Assembly (NCBI GenBank): GCA_963678275.1
Contig: OY782765.1
Span: forward strand, 6,386,001-6,450,000
Length of the DNA: 64,000 nucleotides
Direction of reading: 5' to 3'
Origin: G963677445 sp963678275
Lineage (GTDB): Bacteria > Bacteroidota > Ignavibacteria > Ignavibacteriales > Melioribacteraceae
Below, one piece after another: positions 9,671-18,936 of the stretch. The first letter of the stretch is position 1, and each line of letters opens with the position of its first letter. Made by a program: the position numbers and the translations under genes. The notes beneath the pieces are model-generated. The model saw nothing but the letters and a program-made list of their open reading frames with translations. It did not search any database and had not been told where the DNA came from.

Positions 9671-10005
9671 CATTTTGCGTAGAATTTAACTGCTAACGGA
9701 GTAATCGTAATCCCACACCCTTATGAAAAATGCACAACCCCTTCGCCGTCACCCAACCCGTTATCATACTCCTGCTCTAATTTTGTAGTTCCGATACCGA
9801 AAAATAATAAGGCATGAAGGTTAATTTTTTGGGGAGGAGAATCCTCTGCTACTGAGGTAAAAAACAAAGAATAAGGTTTCCCTTTTCTTTGCGTCTCAGC
9901 GTTTTCGCGTGAAATAAAAAAACGATTTCGATTACGACTTCGATTTGGATTTCGACGGATTCTTTATATCCGAAAAATCGTAATCATAGACTGGCAGAGC
10001 CAGAA
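9671..10005 (+). repeat. Interspersed repeat family A, copy 1
   Basis: A non-coding unit of about 335 bases that recurs nearly intact at 10464-10799, inverted at 46177-46478, and as fragments elsewhere. One end reads CATTTTGCGTAGAATTT, followed by a CGGAGTAATCGTAATCCC stretch. The other end is a short hairpin, CTGGC-AGA-GCCAG. Its interior contains a run alternating GATTACGA, TTCGATT and GGATTTCG. I see no convincing reading frame. The stretch 9421-9670 before it holds no gene. Confidence 0.85.
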
Positions 10006-10071
10006 CCAAACTAATTCTGTCGACCCTGACGGGACTTATTAACCTTTCTTTATATATTTCCCCCTATTTGA

Positions 10072-10235
10072 AGAGGTTGTGTGAAAAGTTTGAGCAATTC
10101 TATAAACTCATCCCCAAACCCCTTCTCTTGGGAAGAGAAGGGGCTTAAATTGCTCATAATTCGCAACTTTTTAAAAGTCCCACTCTTTTTAAGAGAGAGA
10201 TTTAGGGTGAGTTCCAGACTTTTCACACAGCCTCT
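10072..10235. mobile_element. Small MITE-like element inserted in a palindrome
   Basis: An approximately 164-base unit bounded by near-perfect inverted repeats: left AGAGGTTGTGTGAAAAGTTT, and right, read inward on the other strand, AGAGGCTGTGTGAAAAGTCT. It splits a REP hairpin whose left arm CCCCTATTT ends just before the element and whose right arm AAATAGGG follows it. An unbroken relative of that hairpin is at 45667-45686. It has no coding capacity. The TIR resembles those of IS1182-type elements only loosely, so the family assignment is a guess. Confidence 0.65.
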
Positions 10236-10337
10236 GAAAATAGGGCTATTATCTTTCATCTGTCCGCCGCGGAGGATCTCTGCCGGTATTCTTTTTTCCA
10301 TGATACTATTTGTAACGAGATGAATCAAATGTAAAAA

Positions 10338-10463
10338 GTCCCGTTAGGGACGACAGATAATAGCCCCGCAATTCATTGTGGGGAAATAAGTTAAGAGGTT
10401 GATCAAAAGTCCCGCCAGGGACGACAGAATTCCCCGGTAAATTGATGGTCAAATAAAATTTTG
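10338..10463 (+). repeat. REP-like repeat family B (paired GTCCC hairpins)
   Basis: Two copies of a GTCCCGnnAGGGACGACAG unit (10338-10356 and 10409-10427) flank a second palindrome made of CCCCGCAATT and its complement. The GTCCC/GGGAC arms form a hairpin. The block joins family A directly at 10464, and the same composite recurs at 37461-37625 and 45424-45590 in inverted orientation. Confidence 0.8.
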
Positions 10464-10799
10464 CCTTTTTGCGTAGAATTTGACTCCTTACGGAGTAATC
10501 ATAATCCCACATCCTTATGAAAAATGTACAACCCCTTCGCCGTCACCCAACCCGTCATCATACTCTTGCTCTGATTTTGTTGTACCGATACCGAAAAATA
10601 ATAAGGCAATAAGGTTAATTTTATGGGGAGGGGAATCCTCTGCTCCTAAAGTAAAAAAACAAAGAATAAGGTTTCCCTTTTCTTTGCGTCTCAGCGTTTT
10701 CGATGAGATAAAAAAGCGATTTCGATTACGACTTCGATTTGGATTTCGACGGATTCTTTATATCCGAAAAATCGTAATCATAAACTGGCGGAGCCAGAA
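10464..10799 (+). repeat. Interspersed repeat family A, copy 2
   Basis: A second copy of the 335-base unit at 9671-10005, roughly 90 percent alike by eye, in the same orientation. It starts directly after the REP composite and ends in the hairpin CTGGC-GGA-GCCAG. No gene is present. Confidence 0.85.
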
Positions 10800-10828
10800 A
10801 AAACAAGGTTATCGAGTTACTCAAAGTT

Positions 10829-11008
10829 AGTCCTCCCCCGTCAATGAAGAAAGGCGCTTCATTGCCACCCTCTCTGCCACAGGCATCCCAATGGGGCAAA
10901 GGGGGATAAAAGAGGTAATGTCCCCCTTCGGCCCCAGGGGGATGCAAAGCAAGGGGTGGCCTCCGGTCGTCTTTTGCCGGAGGTCGGGGGAGGACTGACC
11001 TCGAGTAA
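10829..11008. repeat. Repeat family D (TCCTCCCCCG ... GGGGGAGGACT), about 180 bases
   Basis: A GC-rich block whose ends are complementary (GTCCTCCCCCG at the left, GGGGGAGGAC at the right). It includes CCACAGGCATCCCAATGGGG, a phrase that recurs at 22770-22852 and 30557-30650. It appears to be an extragenic palindromic unit, not a gene. Confidence 0.6.
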
Positions 11009-11061
11009 CCACAAAACGTTTAATTGGCAATGAAATTTTTTACTCGTTGGGAAATTTTTGT

Positions 11062-11525
11062 CATTTTGCGTAGAATTTATCTGCTTTTGGAATAATCGTA
11101 ATCCTTCCGGGAATTATTACCTCTTTTTTTTGAAAAAGTCAACTTTGTAGGTGGGACAATGGGGACCCGGGGGACAAATATTATTTCGCGTAAATAGTAC
11201 GATTGGCGTTTTTTCCGTAGGACAGGCTTTCGAGCCTGTCCCTCTGAAGCTTGTCCTTCTAGTCCAGAGGCATGTTATATAAATAAAAAGGCATATTTAG
11301 AGGGTGAAAGTATATATTTTGTAGGACAGAATTGCACCTGTGCGCCGCGGTGTATTCTGTCCCGGGCGGTTAGCGGGGGGTAGATAATTTTTTTGAGAAT
11401 TGTACACCATCCGGGGTGGTCAGGACAGATTGCAAATCTGTCCTACAGAGATGGGATAGGTTTTCTTTTACAATTATTGAGGCGGGGACAGCTCCCAGGG
11501 GGACAGCCTGGAAAGGCTGTCCTAC
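11062..11525. repeat. Repeat cluster: family A end fragment and GTAGGACAG hairpins
   Basis: A family A end fragment lies at 11062-11104. It is followed by several palindromes built on GTAGGACAG / CTGTCCTAC (about 11216-11267, 11321-11362, 11420-11450 and 11490-11525). Each hairpin loop differs. Similar hairpins recur at 42300-42362. No gene lies between here and the ATG at 11599. Confidence 0.6.
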
Positions 11526-11598
11526 ATTTTGAAAAATCAAATATTAATCGCAAATTGTAGAGAATAAATATGGGATATTTATAAAAACAGGATAAGTT

Positions 11599-13707
11599 AT
11601 GCTTAAAAAGATTATTATTTTATTGATATTATCTTTCTGCGGGATGAGCGCACAGGAAGGGATGAATGAAATGAGAATTGTCGGCCAGCCGGAATTACTG
11701 CCAACAGAGTTTATCGGCAATGACGTAAGGGACGCCAACGGAGATATATGCGCCGGATTAAAAATTGTGACAGACCTGACCGGGTTTTCTTACCGGTCAA
11801 ATGATGGAATTGTAAAGATCAACGCGAAACCGGGCAGGGATGTTTTATTCCTTTCACCAACCGAAAGGGTGGTTGAAGTTTACTGCTCAGGTTTCAAACC
11901 TCTTAAAATAATTCTATATGAAGTTGGAATAAAATTAAATAGCTCGCAGGTATGGCAGGTTGAGATAACCGGTGATAAAAAAGCTGATGAAATAGCCATT
12001 GTTGTAAAAAGTGAACCGGAAGATGCTCAAATTTACCTGGATGAAAACAGCCTGACTTCCGGCGCCTCATTCAAAACCACCCCGGGAAAACATAACCTGC
12101 GGATTTCAAAAAGCGGATATAAGGGGATAAATGAAGAAATTGATGTGTCGCTGGAGAATATTTTATTTGAATATAAACTGGAAAAAGTATCTCTTGTTCC
12201 GGTTACGATAAAAAGCAATCCTGAAGGAGCGGAGATACATATCAATGGAGCGTTCAAAAATGAAGTTACAAACGCCGGCTTTTTTGAATTTCCCGGCAGC
12301 TACCAACTGGAGCTTAAGAAAAATGGCTATCTAAACCTCGAAGAAGATATAATGGTTAGTGAAGCAGGAAATAATGAGTTCAGTTTTCAACTAATTAAAA
12401 ACATCGGAATTTTAAATGTTGTAATTACGCCCACGGACGCGAAAATAAAAATAAACGGGGAAATAAAAACGAAAGGAAAAATTGAACTTCGACCCGGTGA
12501 ATACCAGGTGATGGTTTCAAAAAACGGGTATCTCTCTGAGGAAGAGAAAATAGTGATAGAAAGGGGAAAAGAGATAACCAGAAATTATTTACTGGTAAAA
12601 AACGCGGCAACTCTTAACCTTGTCACAGAACCCGCTGATGTGGAAATATTGATTAACAGGAAAAGTTACGGAACCAGGAAAATAATTGAGCTTCCCCCGG
12701 GAAGATACGAGATTGTAGTTCAGAAAGAAAACTATAACTCAAAAGATCAATTGACCGAATTAAAAGTGGGAGATAATAAATCGCTGAATTTTAAACTTAC
12801 GCCCAAAACCGGCTCCCTGCAATTTAAGATAAAACCTGTTAATGCCGGAGTGGTTTTGAAAAGGGGAGAAGAGATTATTAAACAATGGAAAGGACTAAAG
12901 ATATTACCTGAAATGATTATCGGAGAATATGAAATAGAAGCGAAAGCGGATGGATACAAAACTTATAGCAAAAAAATTAAGATTGAGGAAAATAAAACAT
13001 GCATTGAAAACAGTGTTATGGTGGAAGGAAGAGATGGTCCAAAAATTGCTCCTGAAATGATATTTGTTAAGGGTGGCTGGTTTGAAATGGGAAGCAATGT
13101 AGGAGAAGTTTATGAAAGGCCGATACATCGTGTATGGGTAGATGATTTTTTTATAGGGAAGTATGAAGTAACTTTCGCAGAGTATTGTGAATTTTGTGAT
13201 TCAACAGGCAGGGATAAACCGTCTCACAAGGGATTGGGTAGTGGAAAAAGACCGGTGATAAATGTTAGCTGGTATGACGCGAAGGCCTATTGTGAATGGG
13301 CTGGGGGGAGATTGCCAACAGAAGCAGAGTGGGAATACGCTGCGAAAGGAGGATTAAAGAGCAGAGGATATATATTTAGCGGAAGCGGTGATATAAGTGA
13401 AGTAGCATGGTTCACAGTCAACGCTAAAGGAAGCACTCATAATGTGGGAACTAAAAATTCAAATGAATTGGGATTATATGATATGACCGGAAATGTTTGG
13501 GAATGGTGTAGCGACATGTATGGGGAAAACTATTATGGAAACAGTCCTGAGAAAAATCCGAAAGGTCCGGCGACTGGATATGGTCGTGTCAGCAGGGGTG
13601 GTAGCTGGGGCAGCGAAAAAAAATATTGTCGAACATCTTTTCGTCAATACTGGGATCCAGGTGATTGCAGTTTGCATATAGGATTTCGTTTATTGAAAAC
13701 TCCTTAA
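11599..13707 (+). CDS. Secreted PEGA-repeat protein with C-terminal formylglycine-generating-enzyme-like (SUMF1) domain
   Basis: A 702-residue exported protein. A signal peptide (residues 1-18, LILSFCGMSAQ) is followed by a beta-rich stretch, then about five PEGA-type repeats between residues 130 and 470 (recurring SxPEDAQIYLD, PGxYQ and KxGY phrases). A SUMF1/FGE-sulfatase fold follows from residue 483 (EMIFVKGGWFEMGS, RLPTEAEWEYAAKGG, LGLYDMTGNVWEWC, RGGSWGS, HIGFRLL). The classical FGE active-site cysteine pair is not evident, so a binding role is as likely as catalysis. PEGA domains usually act at the cell surface. The last 40 codons resemble a diversity-generating-retroelement variable region. 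No obvious ribosome-binding site; the start was chosen for its signal peptide. Confidence 0.85.
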   Translation: MLKKIIILLILSFCGMSAQEGMNEMRIVGQPELLPTEFIGNDVRDANGDICAGLKIVTDLTGFSYRSNDGIVKINAKPGRDVLFLSPTERVVEVYCSGFKPLKIILYEVGIKLNSSQVWQVEITGDKKADEIAIVVKSEPEDAQIYLDENSLTSGASFKTTPGKHNLRISKSGYKGINEEIDVSLENILFEYKLEKVSLVPVTIKSNPEGAEIHINGAFKNEVTNAGFFEFPGSYQLELKKNGYLNLEEDIMVSEAGNNEFSFQLIKNIGILNVVITPTDAKIKINGEIKTKGKIELRPGEYQVMVSKNGYLSEEEKIVIERGKEITRNYLLVKNAATLNLVTEPADVEILINRKSYGTRKIIELPPGRYEIVVQKENYNSKDQLTELKVGDNKSLNFKLTPKTGSLQFKIKPVNAGVVLKRGEEIIKQWKGLKILPEMIIGEYEIEAKADGYKTYSKKIKIEENKTCIENSVMVEGRDGPKIAPEMIFVKGGWFEMGSNVGEVYERPIHRVWVDDFFIGKYEVTFAEYCEFCDSTGRDKPSHKGLGSGKRPVINVSWYDAKAYCEWAGGRLPTEAEWEYAAKGGLKSRGYIFSGSGDISEVAWFTVNAKGSTHNVGTKNSNELGLYDMTGNVWEWCSDMYGENYYGNSPEKNPKGPATGYGRVSRGGSWGSEKKYCRTSFRQYWDPGDCSLHIGFRLLKTP

Positions 13708-14072
13708 AATATTTAGAATTTTTGTCTTTGTGTTTGTCAGTTTGTTTTGTTGTTGGGATAACAATATTTGAGGGTGATATTTATAAAATTTAAAATGTAT
13801 CAGTGGAGTTGACATAATATTACCCTATATCCAGGATTTCAAAAATAGTAAATTAAAAGATGAGCAAGATTTTATAAGAGACATAGTATCATATATGTGA
13901 TATTTGCACAATAAAGACCCTCTCTGCGTCCTGATTACTGACGGCGGAGTAACAGAATTAGTCATTATTCAGCATAAAAATAATATAATTGATTTTTACC
14001 CCACATTTATAGTAATTTTTATTCTGAGCTTTTAACGCGATTGTTTTGATTAATATCAAAGGGAAAGAGAGA
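13708..14072. other. Intergenic region without a recognised gene
   Basis: These 365 AT-rich bases hold no convincing reading frame and no template repeat or reverse transcriptase for the preceding gene. A small palindrome (TATCATATATGTGATA near 13889) lies about 180 bases before the next start and could be an operator. That is speculative. Confidence 0.4.
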
Positions 14073-16592
14073 ATGAAATTATACAGAATATTTGTAATTA
14101 TGCTTGTAATAACGGGCTTAAATTTCGCTGAAAAGAAAACAATTTCGGCGGATGAATATTTATGCCTCGGGCCTATTGAAATAAGTTATCCCGCTTTCGC
14201 GAAAGATGACGCCGACGCCAAAGAACTGGTAAAGTTCAATCATTTTGAAGTTTCGAAATGGAGGCCGGTCGAAGGAACCCGTTTTACAGATAACTCTCCC
14301 CTTGAGTGGAGAAAAATAAAATCCTCACTTGAAGCTGATTTTACCAAAGACAAAATCAATCTTTATTATGTCGCTTTTTACGTGAAAAATGATAAATGGA
14401 CAAAAGCTGATGTAAATGTAACCGCCAATAGCGCGTTCTCTCTTTTGTGTGAGGGGAAAGAAGTTGCGCATAATTATGAAATGAATGGCGCCACCCTTGA
14501 AAAGAAAAAGGAAGTAAAACTTGAGAAGGGCAATCATCTTTTTCTTATGAAAATAATAACAGATGTTCAGCCGGAGTTTAAAGTAACTCTTGAATCGGAA
14601 AATGAGCTGGCCGCAACCGTAAACAGGACAGATATCACCTCAGTTGATGAAATGCTGGATAATCGGAAGATAAAAGAGATATCGCTTTCTCCATCAGGTA
14701 AATATGCCATGATAAAAACGAGCGAAAGAAATCTCGCGAAAAGTGATGATGTTACTTCGATAAAGATATACAGAATGTCCGATAAGATGCTTATGGGAAA
14801 TCTCGAAGGACCCGGGAAAGTGAGCGGCTTTCAATGGCTGCCGGCAGGAGGTTTTTATTCCTGGATATCGACCGTGAAGGGAAAATCGACAATATATATT
14901 TCCGGTGTAAAGGAGAAGGAACAGAAAATATTATTAGAAGAGGTGGAAAATCTTACAGGATATAAATGGTCGCCTGACGGGACATTTATTATTTACACAC
15001 TCAATGAAACAAAAAAGCAGCCTGACAAAAATTTTCTGAAATATGAAAAACCGCAGGACCGTTATCCCTGGGCAAACAGCCGCTCATACCTTTATTATCT
15101 TGAGCCGGAGACCGGTTTAAACTACCGGTTAACCGCAGGCGATCTTACAACCACACTCGCGGATATAAACCCTAACGGATCGGAGATATTATTTACCCGC
15201 TTTGTTACTAACTTTGATGAGCGTCCTTATGGCAAAACTGAGTACTATTTATTAAACCTGACTGACCTGAAAGAAAAAAAGATACTGGAGCTTAACTGGG
15301 GAGGAGGCGCTAAATACTCTCCTTATGGGGAGAGCCTGCTCATTGCCGGGGGACCCTCAACATTCGGGAAATCGGGAAAAGTGATTGATCAGGAGGTTAT
15401 TCCCAATGATTATGACGCGCAGGCTTATTTATATGAATTAAAAAGCGGACAGGTAAAATCTATTACACGCGATTTTAATCCGTCCGTACTCGATTTTCAG
15501 TGGGTGAAAGATGAGAAGACAATTTATTTTCAGGCTCTCGATAAATCTTATAAAAAAATATACCGATACACTTTGAAGAGTGGAAAGTTTGAAGAAATGA
15601 GGTCAGGCATTGAAGTGGTTGAGGATATGAACATATCGAAGGATGGAAAAAGCGCGCTCTATTATGGTTCATCGAGCAATATTACTGAGAAAGTTTATAC
15701 CATGGACCTGGAAACAGGTGAGCATACTCTATTCTTCGACCCGGAAGAAGGAATGCCGGATCATATTCAGTATGGCAAGGTGGTCAACTGGAATTTTAAT
15801 TACCTCGGCAGGGAGGAGATCACAGGAAGGATTTATCTGCCCCCCGAATTTGACGCCTCAAAAAAATATCCATGTATAGTCTATTATTACGCGGGAACAA
15901 GTCCCGTCACCCGCGAATTTGAAGGGAGATATCCCAAGAACATCTGGGCGGCAAACGGGTATGTGGTATATGTATTGCAGCCGGCGGGAGCGACAGGGTT
16001 CGGGCAGGATTTTTCAGCCAAACATGTAAATGACTGGGGTGAACTTACGGTTAAGCAGATTATCGAAGGAACCAAAGAGCTGCTGAAAAATCACGAGTTT
16101 ATTGATCCTGAAAGAGTGGGTTGCATCGGGGCTTCTTATGGTGGTTTTGAGACCATGAGTCTGATTACAAAAACCGATATGTTTGCCGCGGCGGTTTCAC
16201 ATGCCGGGATAAGCTCACTCTCAAGTTACTGGGGCGAAGGATTCTGGGGATTTCTCTACAGCGCGGTGGCAACAGCGGAAAGTTTTCCCTGGAACCGGAA
16301 GGATATTTATGTTGATAAATCGCCGTTGTTCAGCGCGGATAAAATAAATACTCCGTTGTTGCTTTTGCATGGAAATTCCGATACCAATGTTCCGCGGGGT
16401 GAGAGCATTCAGATGTACACGGCGCTCAGGCTGCTCGGCAAAGATGTTGAGCTTATTGAGGTTGCCGGTCAGGATCACCACATTATGCAGTATGATAAAC
16501 GTAAGAAATGGACAAAAACGATTATCGCGTGGTTCGACAAATATTTGAAAGGTGAGGATGCGTGGTGGAATGATTTGTATCCGGAGGAATAG
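14073..16592 (+). CDS. Secreted prolyl-oligopeptidase-family (S9) serine peptidase
   Basis: An 839-residue exported peptidase with an N-terminal signal peptide (MKLYRIFVIMLVITGLNFA), a central beta-propeller-like region (about residues 190-560) and a C-terminal alpha/beta hydrolase. The catalytic triad is visible as Ser about 688 in GASYGGFE, Asp about 770 in HGNSDTNVP and His about 802/803 in GQDHHIMQ. The family cleaves short peptides, often as dipeptidyl- or acylaminoacyl-peptidases. I chose the ATG at 14073, preceded by AAAGAGAG, over an upstream TTG at 14046 because it opens the signal peptide. The last 79 bases of the gene are duplicated beyond the downstream insertion sequence. Confidence 0.93.
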   Translation: MKLYRIFVIMLVITGLNFAEKKTISADEYLCLGPIEISYPAFAKDDADAKELVKFNHFEVSKWRPVEGTRFTDNSPLEWRKIKSSLEADFTKDKINLYYVAFYVKNDKWTKADVNVTANSAFSLLCEGKEVAHNYEMNGATLEKKKEVKLEKGNHLFLMKIITDVQPEFKVTLESENELAATVNRTDITSVDEMLDNRKIKEISLSPSGKYAMIKTSERNLAKSDDVTSIKIYRMSDKMLMGNLEGPGKVSGFQWLPAGGFYSWISTVKGKSTIYISGVKEKEQKILLEEVENLTGYKWSPDGTFIIYTLNETKKQPDKNFLKYEKPQDRYPWANSRSYLYYLEPETGLNYRLTAGDLTTTLADINPNGSEILFTRFVTNFDERPYGKTEYYLLNLTDLKEKKILELNWGGGAKYSPYGESLLIAGGPSTFGKSGKVIDQEVIPNDYDAQAYLYELKSGQVKSITRDFNPSVLDFQWVKDEKTIYFQALDKSYKKIYRYTLKSGKFEEMRSGIEVVEDMNISKDGKSALYYGSSSNITEKVYTMDLETGEHTLFFDPEEGMPDHIQYGKVVNWNFNYLGREEITGRIYLPPEFDASKKYPCIVYYYAGTSPVTREFEGRYPKNIWAANGYVVYVLQPAGATGFGQDFSAKHVNDWGELTVKQIIEGTKELLKNHEFIDPERVGCIGASYGGFETMSLITKTDMFAAAVSHAGISSLSSYWGEGFWGFLYSAVATAESFPWNRKDIYVDKSPLFSADKINTPLLLLHGNSDTNVPRGESIQMYTALRLLGKDVELIEVAGQDHHIMQYDKRKKWTKTIIAWFDKYLKGEDAWWNDLYPEE

Positions 16593-16631
16593 GGAAGGGA
16601 AGGATTGTTGGATTTTTGGAGGGGTGAATTT
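16514..16631 (+). repeat. Left copy of 118-bp direct repeat flanking the IS1634-type element
   Basis: This segment (end of the S9 gene, its stop codon and 39 following bases) is repeated without a visible mismatch at 18631-18748, a shift of 2117 bases. It lies immediately outside the left terminal inverted repeat of the insertion sequence, so it is best read as an unusually long target-site duplication. Confidence 0.9.
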
Positions 16632-18630
16632 CCTATGTTTTACACTTGATATCTGTAAATGATTGTAAAATAAAGGAGAAATAAAAAAAACTGCAAAATT
16701 TGTCACTACCATTTCAGCGACAGTGAAAAATCAGGCAAGTTATATTTATTATAATTTTTAATGGTTAAAGCTCTACATAATCATTTACCTCTGTCTGATC
16801 CATGAGTTTTTGGGGATGTTTGATTCTGAGAAGAGCAAAAATCTCCGATGCAAGTTTTTTTTGTTTGCTCTTCAAATAATAAGTTTCTTCTTCTATTTCC
16901 AATTCGCTAAATTCAACTGACAACAAAGCTTCCTTGATCCTTTCAGTAGAATAATCTATTCCTCTTTTTCTTAATCTGAACTCCAGTTCTCTTTCCAGCA
17001 TAAAAGCAAAAAAGCAAATCATAAAGTGTCCCTCTATATGTTCCCGGACTCTCAGGTATATTGGTCTTGTCTGCATAGTTGACTTCATTACCTTGAAGGA
17101 TTCCTCTATTTTGTATAGATAGCCATAACTTTCCAGGACTTCAATTGGCTCCATCTCAAGATCGCTGTACTCTATAGCGTAATAACCATCAAATATGGAC
17201 TCTTTTTCTATTTTTTCCTGATCTATCAGTAGTTTCCCATTTTTCTTATCTCCCTGTTCCTCTATAAATCTCTTATAGCCATTTTTCTTTTTAACCTTGC
17301 TATGCTCCTGTTTGTCTACTACTTCCATTGCTTTCTCTATTGCGCGTTCCCGATCCTTTCTGTCCTTAGCCGCCCGTTTTGACGACCAGGTGCATACCAT
17401 CTTTTCTGGTAATGTTGCCTTTTTTTTCTCTCCTTCTTCTTCATATTGAACTATATTTTCGTAATCTATTACCTTGTATTTGTATTTTTCTTCTTCCCTG
17501 GTTATTTCACTATAGCCTTCCTGACTCAGAACTTCCTGCTGTACCTTTTTCGACATGGACTTTAATCGGGCGCTTACTATATAATTATATCCGCGATCCT
17601 TTATTGCTTTCAGATTTAGTTTGGAGTTCATAGCCTTATCTGCGACTATTATCACCCGATCCAATTCAAATTGCTTTTTCAATTTATCAAGTATTCCAAG
17701 TAGTGTTTTCCCGTCAAATGTATTTCCCGGGAACAGTTCGTAACCTATTGGTCTGCCTTCCTTATCTATCAGAAGTCCCATTACTATCTGAACTTCATTT
17801 ACTTTGTTTGCTTTACTGAAACCAAAGTCTCTCAGACTATCTTGTTTCTGTGATTCATAATGCCAGGTTGTCACATCATAAAAAACCACATCAATTTCCA
17901 TATTGAAAAGGTTGCGGTTTTTAAGAAACAATGATCTTTCTATCTTTTCTTTGTTCTCTGAAAGAATATCAAGTGAACGGTAAACCTGGTGAAGAGCCAG
18001 ATCCGGATCATATTCCAGATATTTATCCCTGCTGAAATAGTAGTCGCGTTTACTTCCCGGGTTAAGCAAACGGTTGATTACAAGTGTGAATATCAGTCCT
18101 TTTAGGTTGTATCCTGATTTACTTTTTTTGACAACAGGCGCTAAAATATTGTCAAAATCAAATTGTTTCCAGAGTTTTTTGTATGCCAGATATCCGTAAT
18201 TAAGTCTGTATTTTTCTTTCATGCCTGAGACATCTTTAAGATTACATTTTTCTTTATCGACGAATTTCTGAAGAGAACGGAGAATATTTTCCAGCCCTGA
18301 GCTTACAAGTTTATCTGCCCTGCCGAGGCTGGCTATCACTTTATGTTTCGAAACCCCTTTTACTTTATAACTTTCAACAATTGAAAGATATTGATGACCT
18401 TTTGAATGAGAAGTTTTAATAAACATAGGTAACTCTGGAATGTTATATTACAAATATAAGTGTAGAACTACTGATAATCAACATTATAGTAATATTATAC
18501 AATATGTTAGATGCCCTTAAGCATGAATAAGTTGTCACTACTTTTACAGCTGTTCTCAATCCAAATATGTGTTTTTAGCCCGTTTTCGCACTTTTTTGCT
18601 CTTTTTTTTTCTTTAAGTGTAAAACTCAGG
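16632..18630 (-). mobile_element. IS1634-type insertion sequence, 1999 bp, complete
   Basis: The ends are CCTATGTTTTACACTT (16632-16647) and, on the other strand, CCTGAGTTTTACACTT (18630-18615), matching at 14 of 16 positions. A single transposase gene fills most of the element. It is flanked by 118-bp direct repeats. The IS1634 group is known for long, variable target duplications (described for the Mycoplasma mycoides element). The perfect flanking repeat suggests a recent insertion. Confidence 0.9.
16765..18426 (-). CDS. IS1634-family transposase
   Basis: A 553-residue DDE transposase of the IS4-like superfamily. The N terminus (KTSHSKGHQYLSIVESYK, then HKVIASLGR) is the usual IS1634 opening. 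Candidate catalytic acids are Asp in VVFYDVTTWHYES, Asp in RVIIVADKAMNS and Glu in YGYLYKIEESFKVMKS, which carries the Y...E...K signature. The reading frame is uninterrupted, so the element could be active. It is the only gene of the element, and the start ATG is 204 bases inside the right end. Confidence 0.92.
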   Translation of the reverse strand: MFIKTSHSKGHQYLSIVESYKVKGVSKHKVIASLGRADKLVSSGLENILRSLQKFVDKEKCNLKDVSGMKEKYRLNYGYLAYKKLWKQFDFDNILAPVVKKSKSGYNLKGLIFTLVINRLLNPGSKRDYYFSRDKYLEYDPDLALHQVYRSLDILSENKEKIERSLFLKNRNLFNMEIDVVFYDVTTWHYESQKQDSLRDFGFSKANKVNEVQIVMGLLIDKEGRPIGYELFPGNTFDGKTLLGILDKLKKQFELDRVIIVADKAMNSKLNLKAIKDRGYNYIVSARLKSMSKKVQQEVLSQEGYSEITREEEKYKYKVIDYENIVQYEEEGEKKKATLPEKMVCTWSSKRAAKDRKDRERAIEKAMEVVDKQEHSKVKKKNGYKRFIEEQGDKKNGKLLIDQEKIEKESIFDGYYAIEYSDLEMEPIEVLESYGYLYKIEESFKVMKSTMQTRPIYLRVREHIEGHFMICFFAFMLERELEFRLRKRGIDYSTERIKEALLSVEFSELEIEEETYYLKSKQKKLASEIFALLRIKHPQKLMDQTEVNDYVEL

Positions 18631-18748
18631 AAAAACGATTATCGCGTGGTTCGACAAATATTTGAAAGGTGAGGATGCGTGGTGGAATGATTTGTATCCG
18701 GAGGAATAGGGAAGGGAAGGATTGTTGGATTTTTGGAGGGGTGAATTT
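18631..18748 (+). repeat. Right copy of 118-bp direct repeat flanking the IS1634-type element
   Basis: Identical to 16514-16631. It contains the last 26 codons of the S9 peptidase without the rest of the gene, so it is a non-functional tail. The following stretch to 18936 shows no gene, apart from a 37-codon open frame on the minus strand that looks like a remnant. Confidence 0.9.
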
Positions 18749-18936
18749 GCTACCCCCTTTTTAGTGCTGAAACAGATAGCTGATAAACTCAATCACCGGC
18801 GGGAGTCTTTTTGTTTATATCAATAAAATTCAATATTCTATCACCGTAAGCATCCGGAAGGTCTTTCCCGAAAAGTGAAGAAAATTTACTAAAAGAAAAA
18901 AGTCAGGGAAATATAAATTTTTGTAATTGTTCATTG

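Noticed and set aside
10338..10427. Two GTCCCGnnAGGGACGACAG units might be a tiny CRISPR array.
   Set aside because: Only two units occur at each site, the interval contains the same palindrome at every locus, and no cas gene is near. They are REP-like.
10050..11030. Several open frames of 60-116 codons in both directions.
   Set aside because: All fall within repeat families A, B and D or the MITE, differ between copies by frameshifts and have no ribosome-binding sites.
13708..14045. A template repeat or reverse transcriptase for a diversity-generating retroelement.
   Set aside because: Nothing similar to the end of the FGE-like gene and no reading frame is present in this gap.
18781..18930. 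A 37-codon minus-strand frame (ending FIDINKKTPAGD).
   Set aside because: No start codon or partner; may be the tail of a deleted gene but cannot be supported as a gene.
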